NCBI GenBank assembly: GCA_003045895.1
Contig: PZPC01000012.1
Coordinates: 25,314-89,313 of the forward strand
DNA: 64,000 nt
Source: Bacteroidota bacterium
Lineage (GTDB): Bacteria > Bacteroidota > Bacteroidia > Chitinophagales > Saprospiraceae
Direction of reading: 5' to 3'
Below, in pieces: positions 7,786-16,115 of the stretch (its first letter is position 1; the number at the start of each line of letters is the position of its first letter). The notes under the pieces are model-generated. The model searched no databases. It saw only the letters and a program-made list of their open reading frames with translations, and was not told the DNA's origin. The position numbers and the translations under genes are program-made.

Positions 7786-8613
7786 TTAATACGTATTAGG
7801 CACCATAACGTAGCCATTTACCGCGGCGTTGGCTAAATCATTGTAATCCATCCACAGATAACCATTGTTGCCCCAGGTGCTTCCCCAGCTACTCATGACC
7901 TCAAAAGCCTGTTCATTTTCGTCGTAACCGATGATGAGCAAAGCGTAGGCTTTTGGCGTGCTCGTTGATACCGGTTCCCAACGCAATGTTTGGGTTAGTG
8001 CCGGAAAAGCATCATTGGCCTGGAGTTCAATGAGAACAGGATTACCCCGCATGAGTGCTTTACGAATTTCGAAAATTTTCTCCCGGGTTGAGGCAAAAGG
8101 CTGGAAAAGATGCAGAAAATTATTGATCTGGAATTTATTGGTAGCATATACAGTAGCAGATATTTGGGCCGCGTCGTAAGGTACGATGGCAGCACTAACG
8201 GTTCCGTATTGTACCAAAAACCGAAGTCCTTCCTCCAGTGAAGTACGTTGCCCCTGAGACTGTAGGCTAAGAGAGATGTAGTCGGGGCTCAGGTTGTCTT
8301 TAAAATTCCTACTTATATTTACGTAGTACTCCAGGCAGCTGGCCAGCATATAACTCCAATCCATCCCCCGAAACCCCATTTTTCGTACGGGCATCATGTA
8401 AGGTTTCAGGTTCTGTTGCTCCTGGGTCATCCGGGCATTGTTGCCAACACCGGCAACGGTTGCCATGAGTTGGTCAAATAAGGCCGTATTGGAAACACCC
8501 AGTGCTTGCACCTGATTGGCATCTCGTTTTGCCACTTGCGGGGTAGGTTGTGCCAACAGGGTACCTACACATAAAAAGCCTATTACCAAGGCGGTAAATT
8601 TTGTCTGTAACAT
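7786..8613 (-). CDS. Secreted papain-fold (C1A) homologue lacking catalytic residues
   Basis: This 275-residue protein has a signal peptide (MLQTKFTALVIGFLCVGTLLAQ). The remainder follows C1A peptidase landmarks: MPVRKMGFRGMDW, LSPDYISL, YALLIIGYDEN and SSWGSTWGNNGYLWM. At the three positions that define catalysis, Cys is Asp85, His is Tyr223 and Asn is Ser241, so it should be proteolytically inactive while keeping the fold. The start was chosen at the ATG before the signal peptide; the frame extends 57 codons further without supporting features. It lies 9 bases after (upstream in transcription of) the phosphoesterase gene on the same strand. A binding or chaperone-like role outside the cytoplasm is inference. 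Confidence 0.75.
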   Translation of the reverse strand: MLQTKFTALVIGFLCVGTLLAQPTPQVAKRDANQVQALGVSNTALFDQLMATVAGVGNNARMTQEQQNLKPYMMPVRKMGFRGMDWSYMLASCLEYYVNISRNFKDNLSPDYISLSLQSQGQRTSLEEGLRFLVQYGTVSAAIVPYDAAQISATVYATNKFQINNFLHLFQPFASTREKIFEIRKALMRGNPVLIELQANDAFPALTQTLRWEPVSTSTPKAYALLIIGYDENEQAFEVMSSWGSTWGNNGYLWMDYNDLANAAVNGYVMVPNTY

Positions 8614-8765
8614 ATCGTTTTTTTGGTGCAGTAGCCTCTTGCTGCAGGAATTGGAATAGTGTCGTGTAGCTTTTCCAGTGTTGTGTTGTTTAAACGTTGG
8701 GAAGGTTTTAGTTGGTATGTAGCAGGGCCCTTTTGCCAAGCGATTTTTCGACGGTAGGCCGGGAC

Positions 8766-8792
8766 AAAAAAAAAGCCACACCACCGGGTGTG
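8766..8792 (-). terminator. Terminator of the large T9SS protein gene
   Basis: On the minus strand a stem CACACC/GGTGTG with a four-base loop is followed by nine T residues (the A run at 8766-8774). It sits about 50 bases past the stop of the gene at 8842-11337. Confidence 0.7.
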
Positions 8793-8841
8793 ACTTTAGA
8801 ATGATATAATTCCACGAATAAAAAACAGTTGAAAAATGCGC

Positions 8842-11337
8842 CTAGCGCATCACCTCAATCTTGCGATTGAGCATTCCTTTTTCGCCGGCTACACTGAGAA
8901 TATAAATCCCGGTAGGAAGCTGGCTCACATCAAGCGTTGTCTGGTTGGTACGCAGGCCAGACTGGTGTTGTACCACCTGCCCCATGAGCGTACTCAGGGT
9001 GAGTTGTTCGAATTCCTGTTGCCCGTTCAAATGCACGGTTACGTAATCGCCGCTCGGATTTGGGAAGGTCTTCAGTTGGTCATCATTCCAGGCACTGGTT
9101 TCAGCTTCTTCGCTGGCCAATTTGACCCGCAATTGGAATGGGCGAACCCGAACAGCACTGTACTGACCATTTTTATCCATACTTACACCCGCATCGCCAC
9201 CAAATTGCAACAGCATTTCCTCTTCATCTGAGCGGAAGCCAATAATGTCATCAACAATGACCCCCAGTGTTCCCAACTCACCATGGCCACTGGCTACCAG
9301 TCCGCTGGTACGGGTATAGCCCGCCTCGAACAGCCCATTAAGGTTGTTGTGGTCCATGAACAGTACCGGAGAATCGTAGGCCAAAAAATTGTCGTTGCGC
9401 CAATTGACCTGAACACTTTCAGCCGCAATGGCGTCCGGATTGTAGTTGAAGGGAAACACAAAACCGTAAATATCTTCGGCAGGCTGGGCTGGTGTACCCA
9501 CCTTGATCGAGAACTCAACGTAATCGCCAGGATTGATAAACAGCGGCCCCTCGAGGATAAATTCGTAAGGAGCGTATGGCATTACTGCTGGCACCATATT
9601 ATGGGTGCGACCATAGAAAGACCGGATAGCCACCGTATCGGCAGCAGTGACAATGCTATTGCCGTCCGCATCTATATGTTTGACATTGGCCGTGTATTCT
9701 CCACTGGCAAACAGGTCACTCCAGTCTTCGGCATACTGGCCGTACCATACCTCAAAAGTAGCGCCGATACGTTCGGTGCCTATTTCCCCCATGCTCCGGC
9801 CGATGGGAAGCAAGTCGGTCATGTTGACAATGCCATCCGCATTGGTATCACCGGCCCAAACACAATCCCCTACGCATACGGGTTCATCCCCCGTGCCGAT
9901 GTCCAGAATGGTCATCCATATTTTCACCTGTTTGCTCACTAGACAGTCTTCCGACCCCGGTGTAATATCGCGTAAACAGTAGGTTATTTCAATCTGATCC
10001 AAACCTTCCTGCACCCCATCGTTGGGGATGTAGATCAAGATGTTATTGCCCTGAACCGGAACGCCATTGATCAAGGTATCGACGGCACCCGGTAAAAAGA
10101 GGGTTTGCCCCAATTGCCCCTGGGAAGAAACATGGAACGTAAAGGTCGATACCGGTACGTTGTAACCAATAATGATGGGCGTTCCTTTGGGAGTAGCCAT
10201 TTCAAAAGTAGTCCGGTCTGGAGCGAAGTTGCTGACAAAAACAGTAACGGTAGCAATTTCAGCTGTACCCGCACAACCACTGGCAAAAGAGCGGTAGGTA
10301 AACTGGTCAACCCCAACAAAACCAGGATCGGGGGTATAGATTATCTGATTGCCGGTAATGCTGGCGGTACCATGACTAGCCTGGGAATAAACGCTAAAAC
10401 CACAAGTGCCAACGGAAAAGTCGTTGGTTTTGACCGGAATGGTAACTTCCGAGTTGGTCGTGGTAAAAGCCCGGTCATCGAAGGCGAAGACATTGCTGGC
10501 CAGGTTAAGGACTTCAATGACGTAAAAAATAGCGTGATTGCCATCGGTAAACCGAATGGTATCTGGTCCGACATAATTGTTGGCCGGGGTATAATCGGGT
10601 ACATCTGCCCCTGCGTCAAAAATGCCGTTGGCGGGTCCTTGGGTAAGGATAAAGTCGGCAGGAACAAGAATGAACTGCGCTTCATTTTTCTTGGTAAACA
10701 CCTGAATGACCTCATCTGCTGTCGCTGGTGCGGTGTCCATAACCGTGATACTTACCGTACCATCATCACAGTCGCCGGCGCCATTGCACAGGGCATAATT
10801 GAAATGCGCAAGCCCCTTAAAACCGGGGTTGGGGGTAAAAGCAATCAGACCGGTAGTAGGATTAAACGAGGCTGTTCCGTGATTGATGGCCGGAACGGCT
10901 TGCAATACCTTAATTCCATTGCTACTGATGTCATTCGCCAAAACGTCCACAACCACCGGTTCATTGATGTGGGTAACGGCATAATCGTGATAAGCCCGAA
11001 TCAGCGCCGGCGCGATTATAACGGAAACATCCAGATAGGTGACGTGCGGAACGGGCGTTACCTCCCAACGAACAATCCGGAAGTGATCCGTGCCCGTAAA
11101 ATCCTGGTTAGGCGTGTAAGTCAGGCGATAATGAAAAGAGGAGGTGGTTACCCAAGCCACCGTTCCGTTGGTAGGTTGGGAGTTCCCGGGAATGGATGGA
11201 GAGTTCGGACGCGACGTGAAGTCGTACTGAATCGCCGTGTTTTGGTACGTAATGAGGTCTATTGCTTGCCCTGCACCCAACAGGGGCAAGAACAGCAAAG
11301 CCAGCATAACGGAAAGGTTAGGTAGATTTATATTCAT
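8842..11337 (-). CDS. Secreted T9SS protein with Ig/cadherin-like, dockerin-like and cohesin-like regions
   Basis: The protein has 831 residues. A signal peptide (about 1-24) is followed by three or more Ig/cadherin-like repeats of the type VVVDVLAND...GTASFNPTTGLIAFTPNPGF (about 125-200 and 295-370). Next come two dockerin-like calcium loops, GDTNADGIVNMTDLLPIG at 496-513 and DADGNSIVTAADTVAIRS at 556-573. A cohesin-like beta region follows (about 592-730), and a T9SS type A sorting domain (about 750-831, FPNPSGDYVTVHL...GIYILSVAG) ends the protein. It should be exported and anchored or released by the type IX system. An adhesive or scaffold role is inferred. A hairpin terminator follows the gene. 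Confidence 0.88.
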   Translation of the reverse strand: MNINLPNLSVMLALLFLPLLGAGQAIDLITYQNTAIQYDFTSRPNSPSIPGNSQPTNGTVAWVTTSSFHYRLTYTPNQDFTGTDHFRIVRWEVTPVPHVTYLDVSVIIAPALIRAYHDYAVTHINEPVVVDVLANDISSNGIKVLQAVPAINHGTASFNPTTGLIAFTPNPGFKGLAHFNYALCNGAGDCDDGTVSITVMDTAPATADEVIQVFTKKNEAQFILVPADFILTQGPANGIFDAGADVPDYTPANNYVGPDTIRFTDGNHAIFYVIEVLNLASNVFAFDDRAFTTTNSEVTIPVKTNDFSVGTCGFSVYSQASHGTASITGNQIIYTPDPGFVGVDQFTYRSFASGCAGTAEIATVTVFVSNFAPDRTTFEMATPKGTPIIIGYNVPVSTFTFHVSSQGQLGQTLFLPGAVDTLINGVPVQGNNILIYIPNDGVQEGLDQIEITYCLRDITPGSEDCLVSKQVKIWMTILDIGTGDEPVCVGDCVWAGDTNADGIVNMTDLLPIGRSMGEIGTERIGATFEVWYGQYAEDWSDLFASGEYTANVKHIDADGNSIVTAADTVAIRSFYGRTHNMVPAVMPYAPYEFILEGPLFINPGDYVEFSIKVGTPAQPAEDIYGFVFPFNYNPDAIAAESVQVNWRNDNFLAYDSPVLFMDHNNLNGLFEAGYTRTSGLVASGHGELGTLGVIVDDIIGFRSDEEEMLLQFGGDAGVSMDKNGQYSAVRVRPFQLRVKLASEEAETSAWNDDQLKTFPNPSGDYVTVHLNGQQEFEQLTLSTLMGQVVQHQSGLRTNQTTLDVSQLPTGIYILSVAGEKGMLNRKIEVMR

Positions 11338-11518
11338 GGATCGTGGATTATAACAACATTCTTAGGGCACAATATACAATAAAATCTAATGTTTACACAA
11401 TATTTTCGAGGGACTTTTTAGCCCCCTCCTTATTCCTTCACCTCCAGCTGTTTTTACCTGGCAAAAAGTCGCTTGCCGAACCTCAATTTTATCTCTTTTT
11501 TAATAAAAAAAACAATTG

Positions 11519-11549
11519 TTGGCAGCAGGTGTTTTTTTTTATAAATTTG
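11519..11549 (+). promoter_or_regulatory. Probable promoter for the 11.6-kb gene
   Basis: TTG at 11519-11521 is followed after 20 bases by TAAATTTG at 11542-11549, a perfect TAnnTTTG box. The predicted leader before the GTG start is about 60 bases long and AT-rich. Confidence 0.6.
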
Positions 11550-11615
11550 TGAACGCTATTCAGGTCACTTTTTTATGATAAATAATTAATAACCAACTAT
11601 TTAATATTTGAATCT

Positions 11616-13049
11616 GTGAACGTCGATATCGACAATACCAAGCTAGCGGGCATTTTGAGAAGCCTGGACAAAGGAGGGCGCTTGTCGGGTAAGCGATTTC
11701 TGGAATCACCCTATTTTAATTCGAGCAAAGAACTGCTCAAACTATTCCTCGAGATCCACAAACTGATCGACAAGGACAAGCCCCTGGACAAGGAGATACT
11801 TTGGCGAAAAATCTCTACGGACAAGACCTATAATGACGTCCGTTTCCGGAAGTATTGCTCTGATTTATCCAAGTTGATGGAGCAATTTCTGGCCCAAAAA
11901 GAGTTTGAAAAAGACCCGGTGCAAAAGCACATTTTTCTTTTGCGGGGAATAAAGGACGTCGAATCACAAAAAGTGATCAATAGCACCCTCCGGGAAGCCA
12001 ATGAATTATCTGAAAAGGCGGAATTTAAGGACGGCGATTACTACCTGAACCAATACCTTATTCAGAGGAGCTTTTATGAAATATTTGATTTTGAGACCCG
12101 CCGAAGCGACAAAGCCAACCTCGATGAGATTTCAAAATACCTCGACTTCCTCTATTTTAGTGAAAAACTTCGCATCAGTTGTGAAGTTATCCAAAGGCAA
12201 AATTTCAAGGCTTATGACTACAACCTCTCCTTCACCCCTACTTTACAGGAGTACCTGAAAAACAACAATTTGGTTGAGCAATCGCCCATTATTGCCCTCT
12301 ACTACCAAATTCATAAAATGTGGAGTGATTTTGACGACGAAGAACACTATTTCAAGTTAAAATCATTAATCGCGGAACATGCGCATTTATTCACCCCCCA
12401 GAAAGCAGTAGAGGACCTCTATACGACGGCCCAAAATTATTGTGTAAAAAGGCTTAACCAAGGAGAAGGAAAATACTTGTCAGAATTATTTGTGTTGTTT
12501 AAAATGTTGATAAATAACAATTTACTCGTTATCAACAAAGAACTCAATCCCTGGTACTTCAGGAATATTATCGTAGTAGGTCTGAGATTGGGAGAATACA
12601 ACTGGACCGAAGAGTTCATTGAGCAGTACAAAAACTACCTGCCAGCCGGGCTTAAAGACAACGCCGTCACCTATAACCTGGCGCAACTGTATTTCTACCA
12701 AAAACGGTACAGTGAGGTCATCAGGCAACTGCAAAGCGTAGAATACGATGACCTTTCTTACAACCTTAACTCCAAAGCCATGCTTTTGGCAACTTACTAC
12801 GAGCTGGATGAGATCGATCTCCTCGACTCCCACCTGGAAACCTTTAATACCTTCCTGAAACGCAGAACAGATTTCCCGGATGAGCGCAAAAAACCGTATA
12901 AAACACTCATCAAGTTTACCAAAAAACTGTCGCGAATCATTCCCAAAGACAAAACGGCTATGAATAAGCTCCGGGAAGATATCATTGCGGACGGCAATGT
13001 AGCCAATGCCAACTGGCTGCTGGAAAAGATTGTTGCACTAGAGCACTAA
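11616..13049 (+). CDS. Conserved helical protein of unknown function (SPYFN motif)
   Basis: This 477-residue, almost entirely alpha-helical protein has no signal peptide or membrane segment. Its N-terminus (LAGILRSLDKGG..GKRFLESPYFNSS) matches a family seen repeatedly in Saprospiria-type genomes, with a conserved Leu-rich helix followed by a SPYFN motif. The later part has TPR-like helix pairs such as NLAQLYFYQKRYSEVIRQL and LNSKAMLLATYYELDE. The family has no established function as far as I know. A TPR-like protein-binding role is inference. It starts with GTG, with a good promoter about 67 bases upstream. The gene is alone on its strand. Confidence 0.75.
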   Translation: MNVDIDNTKLAGILRSLDKGGRLSGKRFLESPYFNSSKELLKLFLEIHKLIDKDKPLDKEILWRKISTDKTYNDVRFRKYCSDLSKLMEQFLAQKEFEKDPVQKHIFLLRGIKDVESQKVINSTLREANELSEKAEFKDGDYYLNQYLIQRSFYEIFDFETRRSDKANLDEISKYLDFLYFSEKLRISCEVIQRQNFKAYDYNLSFTPTLQEYLKNNNLVEQSPIIALYYQIHKMWSDFDDEEHYFKLKSLIAEHAHLFTPQKAVEDLYTTAQNYCVKRLNQGEGKYLSELFVLFKMLINNNLLVINKELNPWYFRNIIVVGLRLGEYNWTEEFIEQYKNYLPAGLKDNAVTYNLAQLYFYQKRYSEVIRQLQSVEYDDLSYNLNSKAMLLATYYELDEIDLLDSHLETFNTFLKRRTDFPDERKKPYKTLIKFTKKLSRIIPKDKTAMNKLREDIIADGNVANANWLLEKIVALEH

Positions 13050-13055
13050 GACCTG

Positions 13056-13098
13056 GCAGGAACAGTACCGACACCGTCTCCTCCTGCTTCCTTTTTTT
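13056..13098 (+). terminator. Possible terminator after the 11.6-kb gene
   Basis: GCAGGA at 13056-13061 pairs with TCCTGC at 13082-13087, followed within five bases by seven T (13092-13098). The long loop lowers confidence. Confidence 0.4.
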
Positions 13099-13122
13099 GC
13101 CGGTTGGTCAGTGGCCAGTTGA

Positions 13123-13500
13123 CTACTTTTCACGCCGTAAAACAACCAATCGCTCCCTACCCATTTCCTCCATTTTCAGGACCAGGGAATCGTTTCGTAA
13201 CAGAACAATTTTCACGGCTTTCTCCCGGTGAGGGCTATCCAGCGTATCGGTACTGTAAAGAAAGGGGCCATTAAGTCGGTAAGTACCCGACTCTTCGTAG
13301 TTAAGGGTACTGTTGAAGTGGTAGTAGCCATCTTCGGAAAACTGGAAATTGATCAAGGCCAGGTCCACTGCCAGGCTATCGCCGTCTTCCGTCAGGGACA
13401 AAACTTGCCATTTTCCGGCCAGATCACTCTTGGTGTAAGGTGCACAGGCCGTACCCAGGAGGTACAACAGCAAAAGGTACACCAGCGTTTTTTTATACAT
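13123..13500 (-). CDS. Small lipoprotein, lipocalin-like
   Basis: This 125-residue protein has a lipoprotein signal (MYKKTLVYLLLLYLLGTAC) with the acylated Cys at residue 19. The mature part begins with DLAGKWQVLSL and continues as alternating beta strands (INFQFSEDGYYHF, ESGTYRLNG, DSLVLKMEE). This is the usual look of Bacteroidota lipocalin-like/DUF lipoproteins. It is probably anchored in the outer membrane. Ligand and role are unknown. It lies 23 bases after nhaD on the same strand and may be co-transcribed with it. Confidence 0.75.
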   Translation of the reverse strand: MYKKTLVYLLLLYLLGTACAPYTKSDLAGKWQVLSLTEDGDSLAVDLALINFQFSEDGYYHFNSTLNYEESGTYRLNGPFLYSTDTLDSPHREKAVKIVLLRNDSLVLKMEEMGRERLVVLRREK

Positions 13501-13523
13501 GGTTCAAGCTTAATAAGATAGAC

Positions 13524-14885
13524 TCAGGCGGGGTGAAGGAACTGTGCCAAAAACAAGAATACAGCAGCTCCGGCCAAAAAGCCGGCGAGGGCCAACCAGG
13601 CGATCTTTTTGAAATACCAGATGAAGTCGATGTTTTCCATTCCCATAGCTGCTACGCCGGCTGCCGAGCCGATAATCAGCATGGAACCACCCGTTCCCGC
13701 AGAATAGGCAATGAAGTGCCACAACTTGGCGTCAATAACTTCCGAATACATGCCCATCGAGGCGGCTACCAGCGGAACATTATCAATGATTGCCGACAGG
13801 AAGCCCAGGATCACAATAACAACATCCTGGTTGGGAATAGATTTGTCCAAACCTTCGGCCAGGTACCGGAGGGCGCCCACGTTGCCAATCGCAATGGTCT
13901 CCAGTGCGGCCACTGCCATAAGAATCCCCAGAAAGAACAGGATACTGGACAACTCAATACGCGATAAGGCTTTGTTGGCAGAGTAGAGGTGCTTGCGTTC
14001 TTCCGTAAAATCTTCCTCCGGATGAATGTACTCCGATGCCAACCAAACCACGCCCAGACTAAGCATCATCCCGACGTAAGGCGGCAAATGCGTAATCGTT
14101 TTGAAGAGGGGCACAAATACAATCATGCCCAGCCCCAGAAAAAGCATTGATTTGCTACTCAAGAGGCTTTCTTCTTCTAGTTCCTCACCTTCTTTAGCCG
14201 TTATATCCCCCTGGAAAATAGGTAAAAATGAAGCAATTGCAAATGGGACAACAAAACACACAATAGATGGCAAAACCAAATTGGACACCAACCCAAGCGA
14301 AGAAACATTGCCACCGATCCATAGCATGGTCGTGGTGACATCCCCAATAGGAGACCAGGCACCACCGGCATTAGCAGCAATAATAATTAAACCGGCATAC
14401 CAGAGCCGTTCTTTGGGGTCGTGAATGAGTTTGCGCAGCAACGTGACCAGTACAATCGTAGCCGTCAGGTTGTCAATGATCGCCGACAAGATGAACCCTA
14501 AAATGCCCACAATCCACAAAAGCCGCTTCTTGTTCTTGGTCTTTACCCAACTTTTCAGGATTTCAAAACCCCGGTGTAAATCAATAATTTCGACAATGGT
14601 CATCGCACCGATCAGGAAAACCAAAATTTCGGCGGTTTTACCCAGGTGATGGAGTAAGGTGCCGGCAAACCCTTCTTCAGCTACGTGTAATCCGCTAGCT
14701 ACATTGAACAACTGTTCATGCGTATCGACTATGGACAATTCTCCGCCATTAAAGCCAATGGCAGCCAGCGCCCAGCAAAGGGCTCCCATTAATAACGCGG
14801 GAACCGTTTTGTCCAGGCGCAGGGGGTGCTCAAAGACAATGGTTAGATAACCCAAAATAAAGACGAGGATAATGGCAATTAGCAT
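13524..14885 (-). CDS. nhaD: Na+/H+ antiporter NhaD
   Basis: This 453-residue polytopic protein belongs to the ion transporter superfamily. It shows the duplicated intramembrane motifs SAIIDNLTATIVLVTLLRKL (first half) and SAIIDNVPLVAASMGMYS (second half), plus NAGGAWSPIGDVTTTMLWIG, all characteristic of NhaD. It has about 11-12 hydrophobic helices. NhaD exchanges sodium or lithium for protons across the inner membrane and is typical of marine and halotolerant bacteria. A marine habitat would fit, but that is inference. Confidence 0.93.
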   Translation of the reverse strand: MLIAIILVFILGYLTIVFEHPLRLDKTVPALLMGALCWALAAIGFNGGELSIVDTHEQLFNVASGLHVAEEGFAGTLLHHLGKTAEILVFLIGAMTIVEIIDLHRGFEILKSWVKTKNKKRLLWIVGILGFILSAIIDNLTATIVLVTLLRKLIHDPKERLWYAGLIIIAANAGGAWSPIGDVTTTMLWIGGNVSSLGLVSNLVLPSIVCFVVPFAIASFLPIFQGDITAKEGEELEEESLLSSKSMLFLGLGMIVFVPLFKTITHLPPYVGMMLSLGVVWLASEYIHPEEDFTEERKHLYSANKALSRIELSSILFFLGILMAVAALETIAIGNVGALRYLAEGLDKSIPNQDVVIVILGFLSAIIDNVPLVAASMGMYSEVIDAKLWHFIAYSAGTGGSMLIIGSAAGVAAMGMENIDFIWYFKKIAWLALAGFLAGAAVFLFLAQFLHPA

Positions 14886-15006
14886 AAAAAGTGGTTTGCT
14901 TGTACCGGTAAAATTAAAACATTCCTTGTGCCATCCAAGCCTGGTCCGCTTTTTATTTTGTCAACCGGGTGAATTAATAACAATTCACCCGAAAGTAATC
15001 AAAAGC

Positions 15007-15038
15007 GTTGCAGAATCGCCGCTATTGTGGTATTTTTG
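15007..15038 (+). promoter_or_regulatory. Probable promoter for dusB
   Basis: TTG at 15008-15010 and TATTTTTG at 15031-15038 are separated by 20 bases, a good -33/-7 pair. It lies 28 bases before the chosen dusB ATG and downstream of the longer in-frame ATG at 14872, so it supports the shorter protein. Confidence 0.6.
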
Positions 15039-15066
15039 CAGCTTGCACAAGACAGATACTACCCCT

Positions 15067-16065
15067 ATGGTCAGGATTGGAAATGTTGAATTAGGCGATT
15101 TTCCGCTGTTACTGGCACCGATGGAAGACGTGAGTGATCCTCCTTTTCGTGCCCTTTGTAAAGCGCAGGGGTGTGATATGATGTATACGGAGTTCATTTC
15201 CGTAGAAGGACTCATCCGGGACGCTACCAAAAGTGTACAAAAACTGGACATCTACGACGAAGAGCGCCCCATCGGTATTCAGATTTTTGGTGCTCACCTC
15301 GATTCCATGTTACAAGCCGCTGATATTGTGGAAGCGGCCCAGCCAGAGGTTTTGGATATCAACTTTGGCTGCCCGGTCAAAAAAGTAACCTGTAAAGGAG
15401 CCGGAGCCGGCATTTTACAGGACATCCCCAAGATGGTGGCGCTTACCGAAGCCATTGTCAGGCGTACAAAACTCCCCGTAACGGTAAAAACCCGCCTCGG
15501 ATGGGATGATCAAACCCAGTTTATTGAAGAGGTAGCCGAAAGATTGCAAGACGTCGGTATCAAAGGCTTGGCTATTCACGGACGCACCCGTAAGCAGATG
15601 TACAAAGGCGAAGCCGACTGGACGCGCATTGGGAATATCAAGCAAAATCCCCGCATACACATCCCTATCTTTGGTAACGGTGATATCGATAGCCCCCAAA
15701 AGGCGCTGGCTTACCGCGAGCGATACGGCGTTGACGGCATTATGATCGGCCGCGCCAGCATTGGCTATCCCTGGATTTTCAGAGAAATCAAACACTTCTT
15801 TGCAACCGGTGAAATGCTCGATCCGCCGACCATGGCTGAACGGGTGGCCGCCTGCAAACAACACCTGCAGCACAGCATTGAATGGAAAGGTATTAAATTG
15901 GGAACCTTAGAAATGCGCCGGCATTACACCAATTATTTTCGCGGATACCCCGGTATTAAAGCTTTTAGGGCTATTTTGGTGGCCGAAGAAGATCCTGCTA
16001 ATTTATTCGCTACCCTCGACGAGATAGCTTTTACCTTTTCCAATGTAGAGCCAGTCATCGTCTAA
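15067..16065 (+). CDS. dusB: tRNA-dihydrouridine synthase
   Basis: This 332-residue FMN-dependent TIM-barrel enzyme shows LLLAPMEDVSDPPFR at the N-terminus, the active-site segment DINFGCPVKKVTCKGAGAG with the catalytic Cys, KTRLGWDD, IHGRTRKQMYKGEADW, and IFGNGDIDSP plus GVDGIMIGRA for FMN phosphate binding. It reduces specific uridines in the tRNA D-loop with NADPH. The DusB subgroup is the usual one in Bacteroidota. The upstream 65 codons of open frame were rejected, because they overlap nhaD and precede the promoter. The cca gene follows in the same direction after 50 bases. Confidence 0.95.
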   Translation: MVRIGNVELGDFPLLLAPMEDVSDPPFRALCKAQGCDMMYTEFISVEGLIRDATKSVQKLDIYDEERPIGIQIFGAHLDSMLQAADIVEAAQPEVLDINFGCPVKKVTCKGAGAGILQDIPKMVALTEAIVRRTKLPVTVKTRLGWDDQTQFIEEVAERLQDVGIKGLAIHGRTRKQMYKGEADWTRIGNIKQNPRIHIPIFGNGDIDSPQKALAYRERYGVDGIMIGRASIGYPWIFREIKHFFATGEMLDPPTMAERVAACKQHLQHSIEWKGIKLGTLEMRRHYTNYFRGYPGIKAFRAILVAEEDPANLFATLDEIAFTFSNVEPVIV

Positions 16066-16115
16066 ATGATGATCACGCTGTTGGTCTTCCACATTTCTGG
16101 GCAAAATTCCTGCTA

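Noticed and set aside
10105..11325. A 406-codon plus-strand frame opposite the large T9SS protein gene
   Set aside because: It is Asn/Gly/Arg-rich with no domain, fully antisense to a gene with a signal peptide and sorting domain.
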